Below, one piece after another: positions 31,005 through 39,888 of a stretch of 64,000 bases of DNA. The notes under the pieces were generated by a model, which saw nothing but the letters and a program-made list of their open reading frames with translations, had not been told where the DNA came from and made no database searches. The DNA is from Limivivens faecihominis (GTDB lineage Bacteria; Bacillota; Clostridia; Lachnospirales; Lachnospiraceae), in the NCBI RefSeq assembly GCF_020686945.1, contig NZ_JAJEPR010000010.1, forward strand, positions 44,124 to 108,123, in the 5' to 3' direction. The position numbers were made by a program, and so were the translations under genes. How positions within the stretch are numbered: position 1 is the stretch's first letter; each line of letters starts with the position of its first letter.

Positions 31005-32126
31005 ATGTCGGCCAGAAAACGTATCGAGTATGTGGATGTCGCTAAAGGAATCGCGATTCTCTGCGTGGTGGCAGGCCATACTTTTGCAGCTTATGACCCT
31101 GGAAGTCTTCAGAATAAATTTATCTATTCGTTTCATATGCCCCTCTTTTTTATCCTGTCCGGTTTTTTCTACAAACCGCAGGAGTTTAAAAAAGCTTTTT
31201 GGAAAAAGGTAAAAAGCCTTCTGGTCCCTTATTTTGTGATCAATGCGCTTCGTTGTCTGGTGGCCTTGTATCAGAGCGGCTTTGAAAACATGCTTACGGG
31301 GTATTTCTTTCCGGCTCTGTACGGAAACGGTTCCACGCCGAAAATCGCCCTCAGTCTTTTCGATGTGAAGATCGTGGGCATGACCTGGTTTCTCATGGCC
31401 CTGTTCATGTGCCAGGTGATGTATCTCAGTCTGGAAGAATTTTCAAAAAAATATGGCGCGCCCATGTGGATGCTGGTATTCATCACCGCCATTACAGGAA
31501 TTGGATTCAACGATAAAGTCTGGCTGCCCTTTTCCATTCAGCCAGCTATGGGAGCCCTGATTTTTTATCATGCCGGAAGGCTTATGCGGGAGAAAAAGGT
31601 GCTGGAGGAGCCGGTGACGGCCATGCCTGTGGGAATTCTCGTCATGGGAGCCGTGATGTGGCTGGTGACGATTTTCTATGCGAATCTGGGGATGCATGCC
31701 AATTCCTACCACAGTCTGGTATCCTTCCTCGGAGCCATTGCCGCCACCTATTTTATTACTCAGTTTTCCAAATGGCTTTACCGGGTGCCCGCGTTGGGCG
31801 TTTTTCTGAACTGGTGCGGAAGAAATTCGATTTATATTTACTGCCTCCATGCGATTGACAGAACAATCATCGTTCCGATCAAACGTGTGGTTCTTATGGT
31901 TTTCCCACTGCCCTCCACCAAGGGAGCGCTGTTGTTTGTTGTGATCCGGCTGTGCTGTATCCTTCTCGGGGCTCTGCTTTTTGTTGTGGCAAAAACCATT
32001 GTGCAGGAGTTCATATGGGAACAGAAGAGAAAGAGGAAAAGAGAGCTGGAACTGCAGAAGCGCAGACAGCAGCTGATGATGAGACAGCGCCGGAGAGAAG
32101 AGATACGGCGCAGGGAAAGAAGATAA
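31005..32126 (+). CDS. Acyltransferase family 3 membrane protein
   Basis: 373 residues, about ten membrane helices: RIEYVDVAKGIAILCVVAGHTF with the family's active-site His, FSFHMPLFFILSGFFYK, then multiple helices and GVFLNWCGRNSIYIYCLHA. This is the PF01757 pattern of O-acetyltransferases acting on sugars or cell-surface polymers. The last 45 residues are an extremely Arg/Lys/Glu-rich cytoplasmic helix (KRKRELELQKRRQQLMMRQR), unusual for the family. Start at 31005 after AAGGAGG; an upstream in-frame ATG at 30915 lies in the promoter. Confidence 0.85.
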   Translation: MSARKRIEYVDVAKGIAILCVVAGHTFAAYDPGSLQNKFIYSFHMPLFFILSGFFYKPQEFKKAFWKKVKSLLVPYFVINALRCLVALYQSGFENMLTGYFFPALYGNGSTPKIALSLFDVKIVGMTWFLMALFMCQVMYLSLEEFSKKYGAPMWMLVFITAITGIGFNDKVWLPFSIQPAMGALIFYHAGRLMREKKVLEEPVTAMPVGILVMGAVMWLVTIFYANLGMHANSYHSLVSFLGAIAATYFITQFSKWLYRVPALGVFLNWCGRNSIYIYCLHAIDRTIIVPIKRVVLMVFPLPSTKGALLFVVIRLCCILLGALLFVVAKTIVQEFIWEQKRKRKRELELQKRRQQLMMRQRRREEIRRRERR

Positions 32127-32139
32127 CAGGAGGAAAAAG

Positions 32140-32940
32140 ATGCTGAACATCAGAGAATATGTGAAGGTTCAGAGCCTTGAGGAGGCCTACGAACTGAATC
32201 AGAAGAGGACAAACAAGGTCATTGGCGGCATGCTCTGGATGAAGATGGGCAGCCGGAACATCCAGAAGGCCATCGATCTTTCGGGCCTTGGTCTTGATAA
32301 AATCGAGGAGACGGAGGAAGAGTTCCGGATCGGCTGCATGACTACCCTCCGGGACCTGGAGCTGCATCCGGGGCTGGAAGCTTACACCGGAGGCGCAATG
32401 AAGGAAAGCCTCCGCCATATCGTGGGCGTACAGTTCAGGAATCTGGCCACGGTGGGAGGAAGCATTTTCGGGCGCTTTGGGTTTTCAGATGTGCTGACTC
32501 TGTTTCTGGGGCTTGACACCGATGTGGAGCTTTATAAGGGCGGTATTGTTCCCCTTTCCGAGTTTGCCTGGAGCAAGCGGGACAACGATATTCTCGTGGG
32601 CCTCATTGTGAAAAAGAGACCGGTGCAAATTGTTTATCAGTCCCTGCGCCTTTCCAGGACGGATTTCCCGGTGCTGGCGAGCGCCGTGGTCTGTCTTGAC
32701 GGAAAATGGAGAGCTGTCATCGGGGCAAGACCTCAGCGGGCCCTGCTTATTGAGGACGAGGAGAACCTTCTCGGGGGCGGCCTTACCGAGGAAAACATTC
32801 GGAAATTTGTAGCCTATGTGAAGGAGAAAACGCCCACGGGCTCCAACATGCGGGCCGGAGCGGATTACCGGAGCCATCTGGTGGAAGTTCAGGTGCGGAG
32901 AGCACTGGAGAGAATGAGAGGTGAAGAGAATGCAGATTAA
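32140..32940 (+). CDS. Molybdenum hydroxylase FAD-binding subunit (xanthine dehydrogenase family)
   Basis: 266 residues of the CO-dehydrogenase/xanthine-dehydrogenase FAD family (FAD_binding_5 plus C-terminal domain). VIGGMLWMKMG stands where AGGTDL normally binds FAD, and FRNLATVGGSI is the second FAD motif. It passes electrons from the 2Fe-2S subunit to the final acceptor. First gene of a three-subunit operon; its end overlaps the next start by 11 bases. AGGAGG precedes the ATG. Confidence 0.9.
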   Translation: MLNIREYVKVQSLEEAYELNQKRTNKVIGGMLWMKMGSRNIQKAIDLSGLGLDKIEETEEEFRIGCMTTLRDLELHPGLEAYTGGAMKESLRHIVGVQFRNLATVGGSIFGRFGFSDVLTLFLGLDTDVELYKGGIVPLSEFAWSKRDNDILVGLIVKKRPVQIVYQSLRLSRTDFPVLASAVVCLDGKWRAVIGARPQRALLIEDEENLLGGGLTEENIRKFVAYVKEKTPTGSNMRAGADYRSHLVEVQVRRALERMRGEENAD

Positions 32941-33403
32941 CCTGAAATTAAACGGAAAAACGATTAAGGAAGAGATCGCAGATGACCTGCTTCTCATTGA
33001 TTTTGTGCGGAAGCACGGCTGCTACAGCGTGAAGAGAGGCTGCGAGACGGCAAACTGCGGGCTCTGCACGGTATTTTTAAATGGCAAACCGGTGTTATCC
33101 TGCTCGCTGCTGACAGCCAGAGCCAACGGACAGGAAGTGACCACGCTGGAAGGTCTCCAGCCCGAGGCGGAAGAGATCGGTTCCTTCCTGGCCGGGCAGG
33201 GAGCGGAGCAGTGCGGTTTCTGCAATCCGGGCTTTATGATGAACGCCATCGCTCTTTTCCGGGAAAATCAGGACCCGACCGATGAGGAGATCCTCGAGTA
33301 TCTGTCCGGAAACCTCTGCCGCTGTTCCGGTTACGAGGGCCAGCTCCGGGCGATGAAAAAATATCTCGCATGGAAAAAAGAAAAACAGGAGGTGGGTGCA
33401 TGA
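32930..33403 (+). CDS. Molybdenum hydroxylase 2Fe-2S subunit
   Basis: 157 residues with the two 2Fe-2S domains: plant-type ferredoxin CETANCGLCTV...LSCSLL and the helical domain QCGFCNPG...NLCRCSGYEGQ. Start at 32930 with GAGGTGAAG upstream; ATGs at 32921 and 32930 are both in frame. It relays electrons from the molybdenum site to FAD. Its stop overlaps the next ATG (ATGA, 33400-33403). Confidence 0.95.
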   Translation: MQINLKLNGKTIKEEIADDLLLIDFVRKHGCYSVKRGCETANCGLCTVFLNGKPVLSCSLLTARANGQEVTTLEGLQPEAEEIGSFLAGQGAEQCGFCNPGFMMNAIALFRENQDPTDEEILEYLSGNLCRCSGYEGQLRAMKKYLAWKKEKQEVGA

Positions 33404-35679
33404 AGGTAGTCAATCAGCCGGTAATGAAAAAGGACGCCATGTCCCTGGTGACAGGAAAACCGGTCTTCCTGGATGATGTGGTGCCTGACAATGCCCTTGT
33501 GGTAAAAGTAAAAAGAAGCCCCTATGCCCATGCCCTCATCGAGGAGATCAAGATCGACACGGCGCTGAAGGTGCCGGGCATCGAGGCCATTTATACCTAT
33601 AAAGACGTGCCGAATATCCGCTTCACGATGGCGGGCCAGACTTATCCGGAGCCCAGCCCCTACGACCGCCTGATTCTGGATCAGAGAGTCCGTTTCGTTG
33701 GCGATGCGGTAGCCATTGTGGCCGGAGAAAATGAGAAAGCCGTGGAAAAGGCTCTGCGCCTTATCAAGGTCAAATATCAGGAGCTGGAGCCGGTGCTGGA
33801 TTTCCACACGGCGAAGGACAATCCGATTCTGGTGCATCCGGAAGATAACTGGGAGTCCAAATGTCCGGTAGGTGCGGACAACAAGCGGAACCTCTGCGCC
33901 AGCGAGGTTTCCGGCCACGGGGATATCGAGGCGGTCTTAAAGGACTGCGATGTGGTGGTGGAGCATACCTACCATACGAAAGCGGACCAGCAGGCCATGA
34001 TGGAGACCTTCCGGACCTACACGAGCATGGACACCTACGGAAGACTGAACGTCATCAGCTCCACGCAGATCGTCTTCCATGCCCGCCGCATCATCGCGAC
34101 GGCTCTTGGAATTCCAAAATCCAAGGTGCGGGTGAGCAAGCCCAGAATCGGCGGCGGTTTTGGCGCGAAGCAGACCCTTGTGGCGGAGATTTATCCGGCT
34201 TTTGTCACCTGGACCACGGGAAAGCCGGCGAAGATGATTTACACCCGGGAAGAGTGTCAGATCGCTTCCACGCCCCGTCACGAGATGGAAGTTACGGTAA
34301 AAGTGGGAGCGAATAAGGACGGCCGGATCCGGGCCATCGATATGTATACGCTTTCCAATACGGGAGCCTTCGGTGAGCACGGACCGACGACGGTTGGCCT
34401 TTCCGGTCACAAGGCCATTTCCCTCTACGGACGGCTGGAGGCCCATCGTTTTGCCTATGATGTGGTTTACACGAACCATATGTCCGCGGGCGCTTACCGC
34501 GGATACGGAGCAACCCAGGGCATCTTTGCCGTGGAGTCCGCCGTGAATGAGCTGGCAGACCGGCTGGGAATGGATCCGGTGAAGCTTCGTGAGAGGAATA
34601 TGGTCCGTCAGGGTGAGATCATGCCTTCCTATTATAATGAGCTCAATTCCAGCTGTGCCCTGGACCGCTGCATGGCCCGGGCCAAAGAGATGATGCACTG
34701 GGACGAGAAATTTCCGGCAAGAGATATGGGCAACGGAAAAATCCGAAGCGTCGGCGTGGCCATGGCCATGCAGGGTTCCGGTATCTCCGGCGTGGACGTG
34801 GGTTCCGCCTCGATTAAGCTCAACGACGAGGGCTTCTATGTGCTCCGGATCGGCGCTGCGGATATGGGAACGGGCTGTGACACGATTCTGGCCCAAATGG
34901 CAGCAGAGTGTCTGTCCTGCGGCGTGGAGGATGTGGATGTCTTCGGTGCGGATACAGACGCTTCTCCCTACGATTCCGGTTCCTACGCTTCCAGTACGAC
35001 CTATGTCACCGGTATGGCGGTGGTGAAGGCCTGCGAGAAGCTGAAAAATAACATTATCGCCCGGGCGGCCGAGATGCTGAACTGTCCTGTGGAAAGCCTG
35101 GAATTTGATGGAAAGACCGTTTCCGGGGAAAAGGGCAGCGTGACTTTGGCGGATATCGCGACCAGTTCCATGTGTGGAAACAACATTCCCATGGAGGTTT
35201 CCGAGAGCAACAGCGCTCCCACCTCCCCGCCTCCTTTCATGGTCGGCATGGTGGAGATCGAGCTGGACAAGGAAACCGGAGCCATCGAGCTTCTGGACTA
35301 TGTGGCCGTGGTGGACTGCGGAACGCCGGTAAACCCGAATCTTGCGAGAGTACAGACCGAGGGCGGCCTGGGCCAGGGCATCGGCATGACTCTCTACGAG
35401 GATATACAGTATAATTCCAAGGGAAAACTCTGGAACAATTCCTTTATGCAGTACAAAATCCCGAGCCGTCTGGATGTGGGCAGACTTCGCGTGGAGTTTG
35501 AGAGCAGTTACGAGGAAAGCGGTCCTTTCGGAGCGAAATCCATCGGCGAGATCGTCATCAATACGCCTTCCCCGGCCATCGCCCATGCGGTACACAACGC
35601 TTCCGGCGTCTGGGTACGGGAACTTCCGATCACCCCGGAGAAGATCTGGAGTGGAATGCAGGAAAAAAATGAAGATTGA
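33400..35679 (+). CDS. Molybdenum hydroxylase molybdopterin-binding catalytic subunit
   Basis: 759 residues of the xanthine dehydrogenase large-subunit family: RIGGGFGAKQ (molybdopterin binding), AGAYRGYGATQG, and the catalytic glutamate near the end in GPFGAKSIGEI. The cofactor is molybdopterin cytosine dinucleotide, consistent with the MocA-like gene that overlaps the 3' end. A YqeC homologue at 39889-40728 suggests the labile-selenium type of Mo hydroxylase (purine/xanthine or related N-heterocycle). The xpt gene nearby fits purine use, but the substrate is not proven. AGGAGGTG upstream. Confidence 0.92.
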   Translation: MKVVNQPVMKKDAMSLVTGKPVFLDDVVPDNALVVKVKRSPYAHALIEEIKIDTALKVPGIEAIYTYKDVPNIRFTMAGQTYPEPSPYDRLILDQRVRFVGDAVAIVAGENEKAVEKALRLIKVKYQELEPVLDFHTAKDNPILVHPEDNWESKCPVGADNKRNLCASEVSGHGDIEAVLKDCDVVVEHTYHTKADQQAMMETFRTYTSMDTYGRLNVISSTQIVFHARRIIATALGIPKSKVRVSKPRIGGGFGAKQTLVAEIYPAFVTWTTGKPAKMIYTREECQIASTPRHEMEVTVKVGANKDGRIRAIDMYTLSNTGAFGEHGPTTVGLSGHKAISLYGRLEAHRFAYDVVYTNHMSAGAYRGYGATQGIFAVESAVNELADRLGMDPVKLRERNMVRQGEIMPSYYNELNSSCALDRCMARAKEMMHWDEKFPARDMGNGKIRSVGVAMAMQGSGISGVDVGSASIKLNDEGFYVLRIGAADMGTGCDTILAQMAAECLSCGVEDVDVFGADTDASPYDSGSYASSTTYVTGMAVVKACEKLKNNIIARAAEMLNCPVESLEFDGKTVSGEKGSVTLADIATSSMCGNNIPMEVSESNSAPTSPPPFMVGMVEIELDKETGAIELLDYVAVVDCGTPVNPNLARVQTEGGLGQGIGMTLYEDIQYNSKGKLWNNSFMQYKIPSRLDVGRLRVEFESSYEESGPFGAKSIGEIVINTPSPAIAHAVHNASGVWVRELPITPEKIWSGMQEKNED

Positions 35680-36262
35680 CCTGATTTTAATGGCGGCTGG
35701 AAACAGCCGCCGTTTTGGAAGCAACAAGCTGTTGTATGAGTGGAGAGGGAAAAAACTGTACCGGTATATGTTCGATGCCCTGGTGGAAGCGGCGGAAGGG
35801 CTTCCGCAGGTCCGGGTCCGGGTGGTGACGCAGTATGAGGAGATCCTGAAAATGGCAGAAGAATTGGCGAAAAGGGAGGCACCGGGTTTTCTGACCGGCG
35901 TTTACAGCCCGGAAAGCGTCAAAGGCCTTTCCTATACGATAAGGAAGACACTGGACTTTGAGGCTGCCGATCCGCCGGAGGCTTTCGCTTTTTTTACAGC
36001 GGACACGCCGGAGTTTTCCTCTTCGGATATTCGGGAGTTTCTGGAGGCTTTCTTAGCTTCAGGCCGTCCGTTGGCCTGTGTCCGTTGCGGAGAAACTTAC
36101 GGAAATCCTGCCGTTTTTTCCTGGAAATATGCACCGCTTTTTCAGGTCCTCACCGGGGACCAGGGTGGAAAGAAGGTGCTGAATCAGCTGCTTGACGACT
36201 GCTTTTTCTACGAGCTTCCGGAGGGCAGCCGGAGGGATATCGATACACCGGAGGATTTATAG
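35669..36262 (+). CDS. MocA-like molybdenum cofactor cytidylyltransferase
   Basis: 197 residues with the MobA/MocA N-terminal loop LILMAAGNSRRFGSNKLL, a central FFTADTPEFSS (in place of the family's DQP) and a C-terminal RRDIDTPEDL. It would attach CMP to molybdopterin for the hydroxylase whose gene it overlaps by 11 bases. Substitution of the usual GDQP by TADTP is a small oddity but the position is conserved. Alternative: a general NTP-transferase of another substrate. Confidence 0.85.
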   Translation: MKIDLILMAAGNSRRFGSNKLLYEWRGKKLYRYMFDALVEAAEGLPQVRVRVVTQYEEILKMAEELAKREAPGFLTGVYSPESVKGLSYTIRKTLDFEAADPPEAFAFFTADTPEFSSSDIREFLEAFLASGRPLACVRCGETYGNPAVFSWKYAPLFQVLTGDQGGKKVLNQLLDDCFFYELPEGSRRDIDTPEDL

Positions 36263-36286
36263 TTTTTAATGAAGGAGAGTGGAGTT

Positions 36287-36785
36287 ATGAAGAATCATAC
36301 CTGGCTTGGCATCACGAATGAAAGGCAGGAAAATGTGTACTTTCTGGATTATGAGCTCCGTCCGCTGGAGACAATGACGATTTCTATCTGGCCGGATACT
36401 TCCGGCTACAAGAGTCTTGGCGGCGTTTATATCAACCGGGAACCGGCCGAATACAGAGGCGGTAAGGAATGTACGACGTATTCCATGGGAAAGTTTCCTT
36501 CTGGCCGGCTATATGGGACAGGGCTATTCGATCTCGACCTATTACCGGCTGACAGATGGACGCCTGGAAAAAATGGAGAATTTTGTCCACGAGACCGCCG
36601 GCGATCCCAATGTACCTCCCTATGTAATCAATGACGAGGAGGTCTCCGAGGAAGATTTCAATTCCCGGAAGGAAAAATGGAATCAGATATCCAGTCATTT
36701 CGTGACGATAAGCTATGATCTCATGACGGATATCACGGATACGAATATCGAGATTCTGCTGAATGCGGACTATCAAACTTCCTGA
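36287..36785 (+). pseudogene. Hypothetical gene broken by a frameshift
   Basis: From 36287 (RBS AAGGAGAG) a frame reads MKNHTWLGITNERQENVYFL and on to GGVYINREPAEYRGGKECTT, then becomes low-complexity. From about 36500 a second frame continues naturally (GYSISTYYRLTDGRLEKMEN, ...PPYVINDEEVSEEDFNSRKE) to 36785. The two frames differ by one base, and neither half alone looks like a full protein, so a one-base insertion or deletion between about 36480 and 36515 is likely. Joined, it would be about 165 residues. I do not recognise the family. Confidence 0.55.
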
Positions 36786-36805
36786 AAAAGGAGTCGAAAA
36801 AAGAC

Positions 36806-36834
36806 TTGAAACCTCTGGAAGATATGCATACAAT
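36806..36834 (+). promoter_or_regulatory. Promoter of xpt
   Basis: TTGAAA (36806-36811), 17-base spacer, TACAAT (36829-36834). The leader to the ATG is about 35 bases, too short for a purine riboswitch. Confidence 0.7.
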
Positions 36835-36872
36835 AGAGTAAATGTGAAAAACAATTAGGAGGAAAATCGCTC

Positions 36873-37454
36873 ATGAAGCTTTTGGAAGACAGAATCCGCC
36901 GGGACGGTGTGGTTAAGGAAGGAAATGTACTGAAAGTAGATCGTTTTTTGAATCATCAGATGGATATTGAACTGTTTCAGGAGATTGGAAAAGAGTTCAA
37001 ACGCCGTTTCGCAAATGAGAATGTAAACAAGATCCTCACGATCGAGGCTTCCGGAATCGGAATCGCCTGTATCGCGGCAGAATCTTTTCATGTGCCGGTA
37101 GTCTTCGCAAAGAAGACCCAGACAAAAAACATTGCCGGAGAGGTTTACACCACTCAGGTGGAGTCCTTTACCCACGGAAGAATCTATGACATCATCGTGT
37201 CCAAAGAATTTTTAGGAAAAGGTGACCGGGTGCTTCTGATCGACGACTTCCTGGCCAATGGAAAAGCTCTGGAAGGCCTGGCACAGCTGGTACAGGATTC
37301 CGGCGCAGAGCTGGTGGGAGCCGGCGTTGTGATCGAGAAAGGTTTCCAGAGAGGCGGAGATGCCATCCGTGCAAAAGGCATCCATCTGGAGTCCCTGGCC
37401 ATCGTAGAGTCCATGAATGACAAGACCGGAGAGATCGTATTCCGTGAGCAGTAA
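36873..37454 (+). CDS. xpt: Xanthine phosphoribosyltransferase
   Basis: 193 residues, close to Bacillus Xpt throughout: KLLEDRIRRDGVVKEGNVLKVDRFLNHQ, TIEASGIGIA, the PRPP-binding LLIDDFLANGKAL and VIEKGFQRGG. Converts xanthine and PRPP to XMP (purine salvage). AGGAGG is 15 bases from the ATG. Monocistronic promoter upstream; the next gene follows 26 bases later. Confidence 0.97.
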   Translation: MKLLEDRIRRDGVVKEGNVLKVDRFLNHQMDIELFQEIGKEFKRRFANENVNKILTIEASGIGIACIAAESFHVPVVFAKKTQTKNIAGEVYTTQVESFTHGRIYDIIVSKEFLGKGDRVLLIDDFLANGKALEGLAQLVQDSGAELVGAGVVIEKGFQRGGDAIRAKGIHLESLAIVESMNDKTGEIVFREQ

Positions 37455-37480
37455 ACGAGCAGAAGTGGGAGGTTTATCGT

Positions 37481-39076
37481 ATGAATACAAAACAGGCAGT
37501 GCAGGAGGGCAGAACCGTCCTCGGCATCGAATTTGGTTCCACGAGAATCAAGGCAGTACTGGTAGATGAGAATGCCCATCCCATCGCCCAGGGCGGCTAT
37601 GACTGGGAAAACCGCTATGTGGACAACATCTGGAGTTATACGCTGGAGGATATCTGGAAAGGCCTCCAGGGCTGTTATCAGGAAATGGCGGAGGATGTGA
37701 AAAAGACCTACGGCGTCACGCTGAAAAAAATCGGAGCCATCGGTTTCAGCGGCATGATGCACGGCTATATGCCTTTTGATAAGGAAGGAAAGCTTCTGGT
37801 TCCCTTCCGGACCTGGAGAAACAACATCACAGGACAGGCTTCTGACGTCCTTTCCGAGCTTTTCAACTTCCAGATTCCTCAGAGATGGAGCATCGCCCAT
37901 CTTTACCAGGCGATCCTCAACGGAGAAGAGCATGTGAAGGATGTGGCCTTTTTCACGACTCTGGCGGGCTATATCCACTGGAAACTCACGGGAGAGAAGG
38001 TCATCGGTATCGGCGAGGCCTCCGGCATGTTCCCCATTGATGTGGAGAAAAAAGATTTTTATCCGAAAATGCTGGATCAGTTCGACGAGCTGGTAGCTCC
38101 GAAAGGCTATCCCTGGAAGATCCGCGAGATCCTTCCGAAAGTCCTGGTGGCCGGTGAAGCTGCTGGAATCCTGACGGAAGAGGGAGCGAAGCTTCTGGAT
38201 GTCAGCGGTGAACTGGAAGCGGGCATTCCCTTATGTCCGCCGGAGGGAGACGCCGGAACCGGCATGGCAGCCACCAACAGCGTGCGTCAGCGTACGGGTA
38301 ATGTTTCCGCCGGAACCTCTGTGTTTGCAATGCTGGTTCTGGAAAAAGAGCTCAGCACCCGTTATCCGGAGATCGATATGGTGACGACGCCGGCAGGCGA
38401 TTCTGTCGCCATGGTTCATTCCAATAACTGCACCTCCGACCTCAATGCCTGGGTGGGCCTTTTTGATGAGTTCGCCTCCGCAATCGGGGCGAAGATCGAC
38501 AAAAATCAGCTGTTTTCCACGCTCTACAATAAGGCTCTGGAAGGAGATAAGGACTGCGGTGGTCTTCTGGCCTACGGCTATCTTTCCGGTGAGCATATCA
38601 CGCATTTTGAGGAAGGCCGTCCGCTCTTTGTCCGCACACCGGGGAGCCATTTCTCCCTGGCAAACTTTATGCGGGTGAATCTCTATACAGCTCTCGGCGC
38701 TTTAAAGACCGGCCTGGATATCCTTTCCTCCAAAGAGGGTGTGGAAGTGGACAAGATTCTGGGCCACGGCGGTCTCTTCAAGACGCCGGGCGTGGGACAG
38801 AAGATCCTGGCAGCAGCCATGAACGCTCCGGTTTCCGTCATGGAGACGGCAGGCGAGGGCGGAGCCTGGGGAATCGCCCTTCTGGCTTCCTATATGCTGC
38901 AGAAGAAAGATGGCGAGAGCCTTGCGGATTATCTGGACAGCAGAGTATTTGCGGACAGCAAGGCCATCCGTGTGGAGCCGGATACGGAAGATGTGGCTGG
39001 TTTTGAGACCTTTATGAAACGGTATCAGGCAGGGCTTGCCATCGAGCGTGCGGCTGTGGAGAGCCTGGCAGATTAA
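37481..39076 (+). CDS. FGGY family carbohydrate kinase, probable L-ribulokinase-type
   Basis: 531 residues of the FGGY sugar kinase superfamily: N-terminal phosphate loop GIEFGSTRIKAVLVD, IGFSGMMHGYMPFD, adenosine motif GNVSAGTSVFAML and a C-terminal GHGGLFKTPGVGQKIL / AGEGGAWGIALLASYM segment. It sits 12 bases upstream of an AraD-type 4-epimerase, which makes L-ribulose (or a related ketopentose) the likely substrate, but xylulokinase-like or other pentulokinase activity cannot be excluded. AGGTTT precedes the ATG weakly. Confidence 0.88.
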   Translation: MNTKQAVQEGRTVLGIEFGSTRIKAVLVDENAHPIAQGGYDWENRYVDNIWSYTLEDIWKGLQGCYQEMAEDVKKTYGVTLKKIGAIGFSGMMHGYMPFDKEGKLLVPFRTWRNNITGQASDVLSELFNFQIPQRWSIAHLYQAILNGEEHVKDVAFFTTLAGYIHWKLTGEKVIGIGEASGMFPIDVEKKDFYPKMLDQFDELVAPKGYPWKIREILPKVLVAGEAAGILTEEGAKLLDVSGELEAGIPLCPPEGDAGTGMAATNSVRQRTGNVSAGTSVFAMLVLEKELSTRYPEIDMVTTPAGDSVAMVHSNNCTSDLNAWVGLFDEFASAIGAKIDKNQLFSTLYNKALEGDKDCGGLLAYGYLSGEHITHFEEGRPLFVRTPGSHFSLANFMRVNLYTALGALKTGLDILSSKEGVEVDKILGHGGLFKTPGVGQKILAAAMNAPVSVMETAGEGGAWGIALLASYMLQKKDGESLADYLDSRVFADSKAIRVEPDTEDVAGFETFMKRYQAGLAIERAAVESLAD

Positions 39077-39088
39077 GGAGAATGGATT

Positions 39089-39775
39089 ATGCTGGAAGAA
39101 CTGAAACAACAGGTGTATGAAGCAAATATGCTTCTGCCGAAATATAAACTGGTAACTTTTACCTGGGGAAATGTGAGCGGCATCGACCGGGAGAAAGGGC
39201 TTTTTGTCATCAAACCCAGCGGGGTGGATTATGACAAGTTGACGCCGGAAGATATGGTGGTTATGGATCTTGAGGGCAACCGCGTGGAGGGACATTATAA
39301 TCCTTCTTCCGATACGGCTACTCATCTGGAGATTTATAAAGCCTTCCCGAAGATCGGCGGCATCGTACATACCCATTCTTCCTGGGCTACCTCCTGGGCC
39401 CAGGCCGGCCGGGGAATCCCCTGCTACGGCACGACTCAGGCGGATTATTTCTACGGGGAGATCCCCTGCGTGCGAAACCTGACCAAAGAGGAGATCGAGG
39501 AAGCCTATGAGAAAAATACGGGGCTTCTGATTGTGGATTATTTCAAAGACAAAGATTATATCGCCATGCCCGGCGTTCTCTGCAAGAACCACGGGCCCTT
39601 TACCTGGGGAAAAGATGCCTTTGAAGCCGTTCACAACGCTGTTGTTCTCGAAGAGGTGGCCAAGATGGCCAGCCGCTGTGAGCGGATCAATCCCGATGTG
39701 AAACCGGCTCCCCAGGAGCTGCAGGATAAGCATTATTACCGGAAACACGGGGCAAACGCCTACTACGGCCAGTAA
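39089..39775 (+). CDS. araD: L-ribulose-5-phosphate 4-epimerase
   Basis: 228 residues, class II aldolase fold: LVTFTWGNVSGIDREKG, KPSGVDYDKL, SSDTATHLEIYKAF, GGIVHTHSSWATSWAQAG (zinc His pair), CYGTTQADYFYGEIPC and NHGPFTWGKDA. Matches AraD/UlaF. Converts L-ribulose-5-P to D-xylulose-5-P, linking the kinase product to the pentose phosphate or phosphoketolase route. Substrate could also be the ascorbate-derived L-ribulose-5-P, since no other arabinose genes are visible. Confidence 0.94.
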   Translation: MLEELKQQVYEANMLLPKYKLVTFTWGNVSGIDREKGLFVIKPSGVDYDKLTPEDMVVMDLEGNRVEGHYNPSSDTATHLEIYKAFPKIGGIVHTHSSWATSWAQAGRGIPCYGTTQADYFYGEIPCVRNLTKEEIEEAYEKNTGLLIVDYFKDKDYIAMPGVLCKNHGPFTWGKDAFEAVHNAVVLEEVAKMASRCERINPDVKPAPQELQDKHYYRKHGANAYYGQ

Positions 39776-39836
39776 TCCAATGGGGGCGGGAAAAATTGGT
39801 CTTTTCTCTGTCCCGGGTGGCATCATATAACAAGAA

Positions 39837-39873
39837 GAATCCCGGTCTTCGTGATGGATGGCAGGGATTTTTC
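39837..39873 (+). terminator. Terminator after araD
   Basis: AATCCC (39838-39843) pairs with GGGATT (39864-39869), followed by TTTTT. The stem is short. Confidence 0.6.
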
Positions 39874-39888
39874 TGTGTCAAGGAAAAG

